Of a stretch of 64,000 nucleotides of DNA, positions 31,838 to 40,953 are shown piece after piece. The notes beneath the pieces were generated by a model, which did not search any database, was not told the origin of the DNA, and worked only from the letters and a program-made list of their open reading frames with translations. The stretch is from Maribacter sp. MMG018 (GTDB taxonomy: Bacteria > Bacteroidota > Bacteroidia > Flavobacteriales > Flavobacteriaceae). The stretch covers positions 62,001 through 126,000 of the forward strand of contig NZ_JAGJEC010000001.1 of assembly GCF_018100785.1 (NCBI RefSeq). The letters are read 5' to 3'. A program made the translations under genes and the position numbers. Position 1 is the stretch's first letter. Each line of letters begins with the position of its first letter.

Positions 31838-32890
31838 ATGAAAGCCCTGACACGGATTATTTTGGCTTTGCTGACCTTAAGCGCTTGTTCCGACGATGCC
31901 AACGAAGAACCCGACCCAACCTTACCTTCTACCATAGATGACCTTGAGGGTCCCATTAACAAGCCCACCGAAGGCTATGGGAGCGACGGCACCTATACGG
32001 TGGCGAAGATCGCATTTGAAAGTCCCACCTACGAAGGAAAAAATGTGGAGGTGTTTTACCCCGAGGAAGCAACGGGACCGGTACCTACCATTTTCTATTC
32101 ACATCCTTATGGTGGCGAGGAAAGTGAATACAACCTTGGACTTTACGAGTTTATCGCTAAAAAGGGATACGCCGTGGTCTTTGCTCCCTATCCAACTACA
32201 GGTGCTTCGGTAGAGGAGCGATACGAAACCTTATGGGAAAGTTTTGAAAAGGCGGTAAGCGATTATCCGGATATTATCGAAACGGAAAAAGTGGGTTTTA
32301 TGGGGCACTCTTTCGGGGGCGGCGCCTCCTTTTCCCTAGCCTATAAAGGATTTGTGGAAGAAGGCTGGGGCGAAAACGGTCGATTTATTTTTACCATGGC
32401 ACAGTGGTTTTCATACGACTTGTCCGATACGCAATTGCAAAATTTCCCCTCCAACACAAAACTCATTACCCAGGTCTATGACGATGATGTGACCAACGAC
32501 CACCGTATGGCGATCGATATTTTTAAGCATATCAACATATCTGATGCGGAAAAGGACTTTATCTTGATCAAAAGCAGCACCGTGGATGGCTATACGTATT
32601 CGGCAGAGCATAACCTACCCAATACACAGGCGGCCTACGATGCCTACGATTATTATGGTATTTACCGTCTTTTGGACGCTCTGATCGATTATAGCTTTAA
32701 CGGAAATTCCACCGCAAAAAAGGTGGCTCTGGGCAATGGCTCCCCAGAACAGATCACCATGCCGAGCTATGATGGACAGGCCTTAGAGCCTTTAGTGGTC
32801 ACGGACGACCCCACCCCCTTGTATGCACAATCAAATTACTTGTTCAAGTGCGGGGCGGCAAGCAACCCGAGAAGCGCCTATTGCGAATAG
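31838..32890 (+). CDS. Alpha/beta hydrolase lipoprotein
   Basis: Predicted lipoprotein of 350 residues: lipobox LSAC with C17, then an acidic linker. The alpha/beta hydrolase core runs from about 60 to 300. The oxyanion segment is PTIFYSHPYGGEESEYN and the nucleophile elbow is GHSFGG with S158; an Asp in VYDDDVTNDH and a His in SAEHNLPNT are reasonable candidates for the rest of the triad. The fold pattern resembles dienelactone-hydrolase or PAF-acetylhydrolase-like enzymes, so an ester or lactone is the likely substrate. Three cysteines occur only in the C-terminal tail. The AraC-family gene begins 43 nt downstream. Confidence 0.8.
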   Translation: MKALTRIILALLTLSACSDDANEEPDPTLPSTIDDLEGPINKPTEGYGSDGTYTVAKIAFESPTYEGKNVEVFYPEEATGPVPTIFYSHPYGGEESEYNLGLYEFIAKKGYAVVFAPYPTTGASVEERYETLWESFEKAVSDYPDIIETEKVGFMGHSFGGGASFSLAYKGFVEEGWGENGRFIFTMAQWFSYDLSDTQLQNFPSNTKLITQVYDDDVTNDHRMAIDIFKHINISDAEKDFILIKSSTVDGYTYSAEHNLPNTQAAYDAYDYYGIYRLLDALIDYSFNGNSTAKKVALGNGSPEQITMPSYDGQALEPLVVTDDPTPLYAQSNYLFKCGAASNPRSAYCE

Positions 32891-32933
32891 GAAATCGTTG
32901 ATTTTTAAAATTCGCTATCTTCGTCTTACTTAG

Positions 32934-33746
32934 ATGGAGCCTATTTTGGGCCGAAAAACCAAAAAAACGACCATGTTTTTTGATAATTTAGAGTATATCA
33001 ACATCGATGGGCAAACGGCCAATTTCCCCAAGCATTTTCATGAAACTTTTTGTATTTCGTTGATTCATCAAGGTATTGAACAGATCGAGTTTGAAAATCA
33101 AAGTTTTTTTAGCGAAAAGGGCAGCATATCCATTACCAACCCATATGAGATACACGCCAATCCCTTAAGCGAATCAAAGGTTGCCTTAAAATTCGACACC
33201 ATCTATCTGTCAGGCGACCTGATGAAATACCTGTTCGAAGGAAAAAACATCACATTCGAAAACAGAAAGATCAATAGCGAAAAGGCCAACTTATTATTCG
33301 TACAACTGACCAAAGCCATGGATACCGGCAATGCAAAAACAATCGAACTTGCGTTGCATCGGTTTGCAAATGCCATAAAATATCATTCACAAGAAAATAT
33401 TGGGACCCACGGGAAGCCTCATTTTAGTGATTTCAATGAGATCGATCTCTATATCGAAAACAACATCCATGAAAAATTCAATTTGGACGACCTATCAAGA
33501 ATGGCAAACATCAACAAATATGGTTTTGTCAAAAAATTCAAGGCCACAACTGGCATGACCCCAATGAACTATATTTTGATGAAAAAGGTTTTTTCGTGCA
33601 AAGAGCTCATAGACGCACATACCGAACTTACGGATGTTGCCTATCGATACAATTTTACCGATATGGCCCATTTTTCAAAAACCTTTAAACGCTTTGTCGG
33701 TGTTTCCCCAAAAAAATACCAAACACATCTTATCGAAATTTTATAA
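32934..33746 (+). CDS. AraC family transcriptional regulator
   Basis: Transcription factor of 270 residues with an N-terminal cupin-like sensor domain (about 20-150; HFHETFCISLIHQG contains the paired His typical of AraC cupins) and a C-terminal double helix-turn-helix (about 170-268). The latter shows NLDDLSRMANINKYGFVKKF and the signature FTDMAHFSKTFKRFVGVSPKKY. A -7-like TATCTTCG at 32916-32923 lies so close that ATG 32934 would be nearly leaderless; ATG 32973 (MFFDNLEYINIDG) is therefore a serious alternative. Targets are unknown; the flanking hydrolase and S41 genes are natural candidates. Confidence 0.85.
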   Translation: MEPILGRKTKKTTMFFDNLEYINIDGQTANFPKHFHETFCISLIHQGIEQIEFENQSFFSEKGSISITNPYEIHANPLSESKVALKFDTIYLSGDLMKYLFEGKNITFENRKINSEKANLLFVQLTKAMDTGNAKTIELALHRFANAIKYHSQENIGTHGKPHFSDFNEIDLYIENNIHEKFNLDDLSRMANINKYGFVKKFKATTGMTPMNYILMKKVFSCKELIDAHTELTDVAYRYNFTDMAHFSKTFKRFVGVSPKKYQTHLIEIL

Positions 33747-33811
33747 TTGCCAATATCTTACAAGTGTCTGGACGGACAGAAATTTACTTTTGGAAAAAAA
33801 ATAATTTCCGA

Positions 33812-35332
33812 ATGAACAAAACCGTCTTTTTCCCGCTTCTTTTTTTTATTGTTTCATGTATCGGCTTTGCTCAGTCCGTTGACGACCCTTTTTCTCAAAA
33901 AAGGATGCGCAAAGACCTTGAAGTATTTAAAAACATCCGTTTGAAAGCAAATTCGGGACTATATAAATACCGCACCAAAGAACAAATCGACAGCATCTAC
34001 ACCTGGGCGGACCGGGCGATAGACCGAGCGAATACTTATGGCGATTTTTATAATATCATTTGCCAACTGACCGATTTTGAGGGCAGTTTGCACAACGATA
34101 CAAGGTTACCGGAGAGATATAACCAATCTATGAAAAAGGAACAAAACGGTTATTTCCCCTATCCCGTCAAATGGATAGAGGGTAAGTGGATCTTAAATTT
34201 TGCCAAGGGAGAAATACCGCTTGGGGCCGAAATTGTATCGATCAACACTATAAAAATGTCCGATATCATAAAAAACCTATACAAGTATTACACTACCGAT
34301 GGTGTAAATACCACTGGAAAACGCATAGGAATAACATACAATTTTAGCAAATACTACCGATTGCATTATGGCCTATCTCCTGTATTTGAGGTTGCGTACA
34401 GGCCCCATAATTCAAATGAGGTCCAAAACGTTACCCTACAGGGAATCGCCTATACGGATTATTACAAAAATGTAAGGCAAAGGCACTCAGAACCCTTTGA
34501 TGAGGTCGATTACAAAGATTGGGAAGAAGAGGAAACCTACAGTTACAAGGACATAGATGGGGATACCGGCATACTAACGGTAAACAGTTTCTCTTTAGGA
34601 AACAAACAATCTTCGTCTCATGGCAAGTACCTTACCTTTTTAGACAGTGTGTTTACCCATATAAAAACAAAGGGGATTAAAAACCTCATTGTTGATGTTC
34701 GTTACAATGGCGGTGGTACCGACCCCAACGACCTAGTAACCTATTCTTACCTTACCCAAAGGAATTTTAAGGAAAACAAACAAGCCTGGATCAGCTTTAA
34801 AAAGCTCCCTTATCTTAAATATGCCTTTACCAAAATTCCCCGTTTTTTAAGGCCACTGGGCGCAGGCAAGTACAATAAAATGTTTGAAAATAATTTTCCG
34901 GAAGAGATAGATGGAAAGTTCTATCAAGACGAAAACAACGAAGACCATCAGATTAGAAAACCAAGGCCACAAGCCTTTACCGGAAATATCTATTTATTAA
35001 TAGGTCCGAGGGTGGCATCGGCAGGAAGCCTTTTTGCCGCAATGGTAGCCGGAAACAACAACACGACCGTAATAGGGGAGGAAACCATGGGCGGTTACTA
35101 TGGGCACAACGGACATACCCCGATGGGATACATTTTGCCAAAATCAGGAATGGCCGTTTTCTTTTCGGTCGTAAATTTGGAGCAGGATGTACCCCAGAAG
35201 TCGAACCAGCGGTATGACAGGGGCATTATTCCTGATTATGATGTACCGCAATCGTATAATGACTTTCTGCAAAACAGGGATACTCAAATGGATTTTACGA
35301 TCGATCTTATAAAGAGGAACAAAAACCGGTAA
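33812..35332 (+). CDS. S41-family peptidase-like exported protein
   Basis: Exported protein of about 506 residues. ATG 33812 gives a proper signal peptide MNKTVFFPLLFFIVSCIGFAQ; the GTG further upstream does not. The C-terminal half holds a tail-specific-protease fold: strand IKNLIVDVRYNGGGTDPND, the serine elbow in GPRVASAGSLFAAMVAGN, and then GEETMGGYYGHNG in place of the usual lysine-bearing strand region, so the Ser-Lys dyad needs checking. The N-terminal half (about 25-240) is helical, then beta, perhaps a degenerate PDZ-like region (PLGAEIVSINTIKMSDIIKN). The substrate is unknown. A glyoxalase relic follows directly. Confidence 0.78.
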   Translation: MNKTVFFPLLFFIVSCIGFAQSVDDPFSQKRMRKDLEVFKNIRLKANSGLYKYRTKEQIDSIYTWADRAIDRANTYGDFYNIICQLTDFEGSLHNDTRLPERYNQSMKKEQNGYFPYPVKWIEGKWILNFAKGEIPLGAEIVSINTIKMSDIIKNLYKYYTTDGVNTTGKRIGITYNFSKYYRLHYGLSPVFEVAYRPHNSNEVQNVTLQGIAYTDYYKNVRQRHSEPFDEVDYKDWEEEETYSYKDIDGDTGILTVNSFSLGNKQSSSHGKYLTFLDSVFTHIKTKGIKNLIVDVRYNGGGTDPNDLVTYSYLTQRNFKENKQAWISFKKLPYLKYAFTKIPRFLRPLGAGKYNKMFENNFPEEIDGKFYQDENNEDHQIRKPRPQAFTGNIYLLIGPRVASAGSLFAAMVAGNNNTTVIGEETMGGYYGHNGHTPMGYILPKSGMAVFFSVVNLEQDVPQKSNQRYDRGIIPDYDVPQSYNDFLQNRDTQMDFTIDLIKRNKNR

Positions 35333-35340
35333 AACCACCG

Positions 35341-35454
35341 AAACCGGACAAACCTTTTAAAATGTGCTACGTGGAAGATCCTTTCGGAATCGTTTTTGGA
35401 ATCTACACGCATAGTTACGAACTCACTTATTCATCGGGAGCCTATGCGAAATAG
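35341..35454 (+). pseudogene. C-terminal relic of a VOC/glyoxalase family gene
   Basis: An open frame ending at 35454 reads KPDKPFKMCYVEDPFGIVFG and continues IYTHSYELTYSSGAYAK, the typical last strand and tail of lactoylglutathione-lyase-like VOC proteins (DPFGN-x-F-E-IYEHSYEL). No start codon or N-terminal module precedes it; it begins right after the S41 stop. It is a remnant of a deleted gene. Confidence 0.6.
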
Positions 35455-35521
35455 GAACATATTGACAGACAGAACACACTTTTTATTTAAGACAGCGCAC
35501 TCAGGACTATTGCGTACTAAC

Positions 35522-35550
35522 AAAATGGCGACCAATGGGTCGCCATTTTA
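35522..35550. terminator. Bidirectional terminator between convergent genes
   Basis: AAAATGGCGACC (35522-35533) pairs perfectly with GGTCGCCATTTT (35538-35549) around AATG. A-runs and T-runs at both ends let it stop the S41 transcript on the plus strand and the hydroxyproline operon on the minus strand. Confidence 0.85.
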
Positions 35551-35611
35551 GTATGTACAATTGGCCATAACTATTCGACCTATCGTTTATAATATTATGG
35601 GAATTATCACA

Positions 35612-36865
35612 TTAATCAAATGATCGTTGGGGATCAAAGGCATCAATATTCATAGATGTCTCTTTACCGTCAACAATCTCTGAAATCAATTTTCCTGTTG
35701 CCGGGCCCAAACTCCACCCCATCATTGCGTGCCCCGTGGCAACAAAAAGATTATCCAAAACATTGCTTCTACCTATATAAGGCAGCCCATCTGGCGATAC
35801 AGGGCGCAGACCACATTTGGCATTGTTTATTTCCTCTTCGGTTATTTTTATTTGGGGGTAATATTTATGGACAGCATCGGCTATGGCCTGAACCCTGCCC
35901 CTATCGATTTTATAGTCTACCCCTGAAAATTCCATCGTACCCGCAAACCGGGTAAACCCGTCCATCGGTGTTATGGCCACTTTGGCCTCCATTAAGATAA
36001 CCGGATACTCGATTCCCGTAGGTCTATATACATTGATACAATACCCTTTTCCCCCTTGTACCTGTAAATTTATTCCTAATTTTTTGGCAATGTTGCCACT
36101 CCAGCTACCAGAAGCCAGTATTACATCATCTGCCTCATAGGTGCTATTTTTTGTTTGTACGGCATTTATTTTTCCATCTGTAACATCAAAACCATTCACC
36201 TCTTCGCCATACCTAATATTGACCCCAGATTTCTTGAGATACCCGTACATCTTTCCCATAAAATCATTAGGGGTACTATGGGCGTCGCAATGATAATGGA
36301 CAGCCCCGTTAGCAACAACTTCGGTGTTTCCGTGCATTGCCTTTAATTCTTTCTTGTTCAGTTCCTCTACCTCTAAACCCATTTGTTTGGCCTTATTGGC
36401 TACAACCTTCTCCTCTTCTTCGGAAGCCTTTGTTTGATACACCATTAACAAGCCCTTTTTCTCTAAATGAAATTCTCCCAAATCGCCAGAATCTTTTATC
36501 TCGTCGTACAGACCACTGCTCAAAAGGTTGATATCTTTAATGACAGGACCTGCCTTGATGACTTTTTCTTTGGTCGAGGATTTATAAAAGGACCACGCCC
36601 ATTTAAAAAAATCGACATCCCACCTAGGCTTTATATAAAAAGGACTCTTACTATCCATCATCATGGATAGCCCTTTGGTAATAACACCCGGAGCTGCCAA
36701 CGGAATTATATGGCTAGGGGTAAGATAGCCCGCATTGACAAAGGAAGCTCCCATTTCCCCTTTTGTCTTTTCAAGAACGGTAACTTCATGACCGTTCTTA
36801 TGAAGATAATAAGCTGAGCAAAGCCCAATTACACCACCACCGACAACAACTATTTTTTTTCCCAT
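35612..36865 (-). CDS. FAD-dependent D-amino-acid (cis-4-hydroxy-D-proline) dehydrogenase
   Basis: Flavoprotein of 417 residues of the DadA/glycine-oxidase group. The Rossmann motif is VVVGGGVIGLCSAYYLHKNG (6-25), and CGLRPVSPDGLPYIG near the C-terminus is the FAD-binding strand turn. In hydroxyproline pathways this enzyme oxidises cis-4-hydroxy-D-proline to the cyclic imine; its place 5 nt after the epimerase gene makes that role very likely, though D-proline is possible too. The stretch GASFVNAGYLTPSH follows the NAD/FAD-binding core as in DadA. It is the last gene of the four-gene minus-strand operon and ends before a terminator. Confidence 0.88.
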   Translation of the reverse strand: MGKKIVVVGGGVIGLCSAYYLHKNGHEVTVLEKTKGEMGASFVNAGYLTPSHIIPLAAPGVITKGLSMMMDSKSPFYIKPRWDVDFFKWAWSFYKSSTKEKVIKAGPVIKDINLLSSGLYDEIKDSGDLGEFHLEKKGLLMVYQTKASEEEEKVVANKAKQMGLEVEELNKKELKAMHGNTEVVANGAVHYHCDAHSTPNDFMGKMYGYLKKSGVNIRYGEEVNGFDVTDGKINAVQTKNSTYEADDVILASGSWSGNIAKKLGINLQVQGGKGYCINVYRPTGIEYPVILMEAKVAITPMDGFTRFAGTMEFSGVDYKIDRGRVQAIADAVHKYYPQIKITEEEINNAKCGLRPVSPDGLPYIGRSNVLDNLFVATGHAMMGWSLGPATGKLISEIVDGKETSMNIDAFDPQRSFD

Positions 36866-36870
36866 AACAA

Positions 36871-37878
36871 CTATATCACTTGAAAACCAAAAGCATAGGG
36901 ATCGTCCTCATTTATTGAAATTTCATTATAACCATATTGTCTTGCCCACCCCTTGATACTTGGTATAACACCGTTAAAATCGCCAATCTTACATGTTGCT
37001 TCGGGCACGCCAATAAATTTGGAGCCTATAAAACTCTCATGTACAAACTCTTCTCCCAACTTTAATTTTCCTTTGGCAAACCATTGCGCCATTCTGGCCG
37101 AGGTTCCCGTACCGCATGGTGAGCGGTCAATGGCCTTATCACCATAAAAAACGGCATTTCTCGCCATGGCATCGGAAGAAATTGTTTTACCTGTCCATAA
37201 AATATGGCTAACATTCTTGATCGAAGGGTTTTCTGGATGTATAAACTTATCAGGGTAGGTTTCGTTTATTTTTTGTCGAAGCTCCCTTGCCATTTCAATT
37301 AATTGCGAAGCGGTATAATCTTGTAAGCCAGAAAAATTTTCTTGGGGATCGACTATGGCATAATAGTTACCTCCATAAGAAACATCAATGGTCAGTTCCC
37401 CTAGAAATTTAGACGTCACCTTTATATCGGAAGCCGCCAGATAAGAGCCTACGTTCACCAACTTTACCCATTCTACCTTATCACCGTTTTGATGGTAGGT
37501 TACCTCTACCAGCCCTGCCGGTGTTTCCATCCTAATTTTTCCAGGTACTTTAGGGGTAACCACGCCTTCTTCGATAGCCATGGTAATGGTGCCTATACTA
37601 CCATGCCCACACATGGGCAGGCACCCACTGGTCTCGATAAAAAGAATACCAAAATCATTATTGGGATCGGAAGGCGGATATATAAAAGATCCGCTCATCA
37701 TATCATGCCCACGAGGTTCGAACATCAGTCCTTTACGGATCCAGTCATACTCCTTAAGAAAATGGAGTCTTTTTTCGCTCATATTGGCCCCTTCAAGTTT
37801 AGGAGCACCTTCTACCACCAACCTTACAGGGTTTCCACAGGTATGGCCATCAATACATTTAAAGACATGTTTCTTCAT
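36871..37878 (-). CDS. 4-hydroxyproline 2-epimerase (proline racemase family)
   Basis: Cytosolic cofactor-independent epimerase of 335 residues that converts trans-4-hydroxy-L-proline to cis-4-hydroxy-D-proline. Both catalytic cysteines are present: C90 in LPMCGHGSIG and C255 in DRSPCGTGTSARMAQW. A cysteine at the second site separates it from trans-3-hydroxyproline dehydratases, which carry threonine there. The N-terminal CIDGHTCGNPVRLVVEGAP stretch is also typical of the hydroxyproline branch. The gene is 5 nt from each neighbour: the DUF885 peptidase upstream and the dehydrogenase downstream. Confidence 0.92.
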   Translation of the reverse strand: MKKHVFKCIDGHTCGNPVRLVVEGAPKLEGANMSEKRLHFLKEYDWIRKGLMFEPRGHDMMSGSFIYPPSDPNNDFGILFIETSGCLPMCGHGSIGTITMAIEEGVVTPKVPGKIRMETPAGLVEVTYHQNGDKVEWVKLVNVGSYLAASDIKVTSKFLGELTIDVSYGGNYYAIVDPQENFSGLQDYTASQLIEMARELRQKINETYPDKFIHPENPSIKNVSHILWTGKTISSDAMARNAVFYGDKAIDRSPCGTGTSARMAQWFAKGKLKLGEEFVHESFIGSKFIGVPEATCKIGDFNGVIPSIKGWARQYGYNEISINEDDPYAFGFQVI

Positions 37879-37883
37879 TCAAA

Positions 37884-39614
37884 TCAGCTCTTTTTAGTAT
37901 TTTCAATATAGTTATCGACCCGTCTTTCAAGTATAGGCAAAGTAACTGTTCCCTGTCCTAAAATAACTTCATGAAATTTACGAATATCAAAATCGGGACC
38001 CAATGCCTTCTCGGCTTTTTTTCTTAACTCCCTGATCTTTAATTCACCCATCTTATAAGACAATGCCTGGCCCGGCCATGCAATATATCTATCTGTTTCG
38101 GTATTAATTTCATGTAGGGACAAAGCCGTGTTATTTTTCATAAAATCCAACACTTGTTGTTTTGTCCATCCTTTTGCATGAATACCGGTATCCACGACCA
38201 ATCTGGCCGCTCGCCACATCTCGTAGGTCAATTTACCGAACTTTTCATAAGGCGTTTTGTACATGCCCATTTCATCACCCAAAAATTCGGTGTACAATGC
38301 CCAGCCTTCACCGAACGCCGACAAATACATATTTCTTCTGAACCTAGGAATATCATCGGACATTTCTTGGTTTAGGCTCATTTGTAGGTGATGGCCAGGT
38401 ACGGCTTCATGCAGGGTCAGCGACGGCAACACGTACAAGGGTCTACTTTCTAGCTTATAGGTGTTCACCAAATAATAACCGGGTTCTGTAGCACTCCGGG
38501 AACCGGAATACCTGCCACCTGTATATTTTGGGGCAAGCGCATCGGGAACCTTCTTTACACCATAAGGTTTTCTGGGCAAGGTTAAAAAATAAGCGGGCAA
38601 TTTCGCGTCTATTTGCTTGGCGATATTTCTAGCTTCCTTTAAAAGGTCTTCTCCCTCTGTTACATAAAATTGAGAGTCGGTCCTTAAAAACTCCAGAAAA
38701 TCAACAAACTCTCCTTTAAACCCAACGGAGGCTATAATCTCTTGCATCTCTTTTTTGATCCGGGCTACTTCATTTAATCCTATTTCATGAATATCATCTG
38801 CCGTATACGAGTTGGTCGTAGTAAAATAATCTATTCTGTTCTGATATGCCTCTTTACCGCCCGGTGTATCGGAAATACCCAAAGAGCTTCTTGTTTTTGG
38901 CAAATATTCCGTCTCAAAAAAAGTTTTGATCTTTTTAAAAGTAGGCACTACCGATTTTTCAATAGCCACCTTTGCCGCCTCAAGAATAGAGTCTTTCTGT
39001 GTAATGGTAAGTGTATTGGGTAAATTTTCAAATGGTCCGTAAAATTGATTTTCTTCTACCCTATCGGTAATATGTTGGTTATAGGTAGACTCGTAACCAT
39101 CGAAAATAACCTTGGGTTGAGATACCCCTTTTTGCAAAGAACTTCTTAAAACAACAAAATGTTCATCTGCAAAACGGGGTATATCGTTAAGAAGGTCAAG
39201 GTACCTTTTAGCATCCTTATAACTTCTTATAGGTCTTATACGGTAATTGAGGTTTAAATGAAATCCCTGGTCGGCCTGTATCGGATTTAAATATAGCCCA
39301 TGCGTATACCTGTCCACTCTGTTTTTAAGAGTAAAACGAAGCAGTTCTAAAGATATACCATCCGTTTCGTCAAGGTCATTTACCGAAATTTCTTCTAGCT
39401 CCCTCAGCTTCTTTTCAGCAAATGCAGCATCTTTCCGATAAATTTCAGGTAGATACCTACCCAACGGGTATTTATTTGAATCGTACAATTCAAATTCTTC
39501 TACCTGTTCAATAATCCCATTTAAAAGTGCTGCACTGTTTTTACCGTCTTGCGCGGACATGTGTACCGTTATAGGCAACAGCCATAGCAAGACAAGAAGC
39601 TTTTTAATTATCAT
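37884..39614 (-). CDS. Exported DUF885 family metallopeptidase-like protein
   Basis: Protein of 576 residues with a signal peptide (ending MSAQ, about residue 21), so periplasmic or secreted. The DUF885 signature LHEAVPGHHLQM, with its His-Glu and His-His ligand set, lies around residue 400 and is typical of this zinc-peptidase-like family; GEGWALYTEFLGDEMGMY follows about 40 residues later. Helical flanks fill the rest. Within a hydroxyproline operon, the simplest idea is that it releases hydroxyproline or small Hyp-containing peptides (as from collagen) outside the cytosol; this is inferred from context. It is 23 nt after the deaminase gene and 5 nt before the epimerase. Confidence 0.82.
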   Translation of the reverse strand: MIIKKLLVLLWLLPITVHMSAQDGKNSAALLNGIIEQVEEFELYDSNKYPLGRYLPEIYRKDAAFAEKKLRELEEISVNDLDETDGISLELLRFTLKNRVDRYTHGLYLNPIQADQGFHLNLNYRIRPIRSYKDAKRYLDLLNDIPRFADEHFVVLRSSLQKGVSQPKVIFDGYESTYNQHITDRVEENQFYGPFENLPNTLTITQKDSILEAAKVAIEKSVVPTFKKIKTFFETEYLPKTRSSLGISDTPGGKEAYQNRIDYFTTTNSYTADDIHEIGLNEVARIKKEMQEIIASVGFKGEFVDFLEFLRTDSQFYVTEGEDLLKEARNIAKQIDAKLPAYFLTLPRKPYGVKKVPDALAPKYTGGRYSGSRSATEPGYYLVNTYKLESRPLYVLPSLTLHEAVPGHHLQMSLNQEMSDDIPRFRRNMYLSAFGEGWALYTEFLGDEMGMYKTPYEKFGKLTYEMWRAARLVVDTGIHAKGWTKQQVLDFMKNNTALSLHEINTETDRYIAWPGQALSYKMGELKIRELRKKAEKALGPDFDIRKFHEVILGQGTVTLPILERRVDNYIENTKKS

Positions 39615-39637
39615 AATTTATCTATTCAGGTTTTTTA

Positions 39638-40567
39638 TTACGCCATCACTTCGGTTAAATCAAGATACGCTGGCAAAACCGGTCTTGATGCTACACCTTC
39701 TTTGATTATTTTCAACACTCTTTCTCGTTCCGCTCCCTGCAATGGCAACCTTGGTGCACGTACGGTTTCCGTTCCTATTCCCGTAGCGACTTCGGCCAAC
39801 TTAATATTTTGTACCAACTGAGGGTTTATATCAAGTTCTAGCAACGGCAAGAACCATCTGTAAATATCCAATGCCTCTTTGATCCTGCCTGCTTTGGCAA
39901 GTTTATAGATTGCAACGGTCTCGGCAGGAAAAGCGCATACAAGGCCTGCTACCCAACCATCCGCACCCATTAGGATACTCTCTAGACCTAAGGTATCTAC
40001 CCCGGTCAAGACCTTAAGACGATCACCGAACCTATTTCTTATTCTTGTAACATTGGAAATATCCCTAGTGCTCTCTTTTACCGCCTGTATGTTCTCTTCT
40101 TTGATCAAGGTCTCGAACATATCCAACGTAACCTCAATACCGTAATCTACGGGGTTATTATAGATCATGATCGGTAATTTGGTGCTTCGGGCGATTTCTT
40201 GAAAATACGTTACCGTTTCGTAATCATTTGCCTTATACCTCATCGGGGGCAATACCATTAAACCATTTGCGCCATTTGCCTCGGCCGCCTGTGCCACTTT
40301 AATGGCATCTTGGGTGGTCTGCTCCGCTATGTTCAATATTACGGGTATTTTACCCTCTACGATCTCTAAAGTCTTTTTAAGTAGTGTTTCTTTTTCCTCA
40401 GCGGTAAGGGTACTTGCCTCTCCCAAAGTTCCCCCCAGAATAATTCCATTTACCCCTGCTGAAACTTGGGCCTCAATATTAACCTGAAACATTTCTAAAT
40501 CTAATTTACCTTCTTTGGTAAATTTTGTAGTAACCGCAGGCATAACCCCGCTCCATGAAACTGCCAT
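39638..40567 (-). CDS. DHDPS-family deaminase of the hydroxyproline pathway
   Basis: Class I aldolase-type enzyme of 309 residues in the dihydrodipicolinate synthase family. Schiff-base lysine K164 (IQAVKESTRDIS) and proton-relay tyrosine Y136 (IMIYNNPVDYG) are present, and the N-terminal GTLGEASTLTAEEK is the substrate-carboxylate loop. In hydroxyproline catabolism this family member is 1-pyrroline-4-hydroxy-2-carboxylate deaminase, producing alpha-ketoglutaric semialdehyde; the operon supports this over lysine synthesis. The following dehydrogenase for that semialdehyde is not in the window. It is the first gene of the operon, behind a palindrome at 40617-40640. Confidence 0.87.
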   Translation of the reverse strand: MAVSWSGVMPAVTTKFTKEGKLDLEMFQVNIEAQVSAGVNGIILGGTLGEASTLTAEEKETLLKKTLEIVEGKIPVILNIAEQTTQDAIKVAQAAEANGANGLMVLPPMRYKANDYETVTYFQEIARSTKLPIMIYNNPVDYGIEVTLDMFETLIKEENIQAVKESTRDISNVTRIRNRFGDRLKVLTGVDTLGLESILMGADGWVAGLVCAFPAETVAIYKLAKAGRIKEALDIYRWFLPLLELDINPQLVQNIKLAEVATGIGTETVRAPRLPLQGAERERVLKIIKEGVASRPVLPAYLDLTEVMA

Positions 40568-40616
40568 ATTTTATATATTTTGTTTTGATAAAATTATACA
40601 GAAGATAGAATACCTT

Positions 40617-40640
40617 GGTAATGATATTTTATCATTTACC
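40617..40640 (-). promoter_or_regulatory. Palindromic operator of the hydroxyproline operon
   Basis: AATGATATTTTATCATT (40620-40636) is a perfect 17-bp inverted repeat, extended by GGT on the left and TACC on the right. It lies 50 nt from the first ATG, and a -7-like TATCTTCT (minus strand, 40600-40607) is 9 nt nearer the gene. The palindrome therefore covers the -33 region. Confidence 0.5.
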
Positions 40641-40953
40641 TATACTATATTGCCCTCTAAGGCACCCTAAACGGCAATTATCCATTATTATAAGCTAAAG
40701 AGAGTGTAACCACGGAAGGTTACACCAAGCCCCACTAACCCCACAGCACCTATAAATTATGCTCAATGCAAGATTCTTAAAACCTTTATAAGCTATGCCA
40801 ACATATAGATCTCTATAAAATCACATGACATTTGCATCTTCAGTGAACATATGCTAAATATGCCAAATTCTTCCAAATGTTTCGCAAATGGCCTAAAAAT
40901 TGAATGATTTGTATTAATTTTCCCTTTTAATCCGCATTAAAGAATACTTTAAA
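40641..40953. other. Divergent intergenic region with a second palindrome
   Basis: GTGTAACC (40704-40711) and GGTTACAC (40718-40725) form perfect 8-bp arms around ACGGAA, with no T-run, so an operator is likelier than a terminator. It lies between the hydroxyproline operon and the GIN-domain gene. The rest is AT-rich without a gene. Confidence 0.45.

Noticed and set aside
39638..40567. Interpretation as dihydrodipicolinate synthase for lysine synthesis (DapA)
   Set aside because: The operon with hydroxyproline epimerase and a D-amino-acid dehydrogenase makes the hydroxyproline-pathway deaminase role much more likely.
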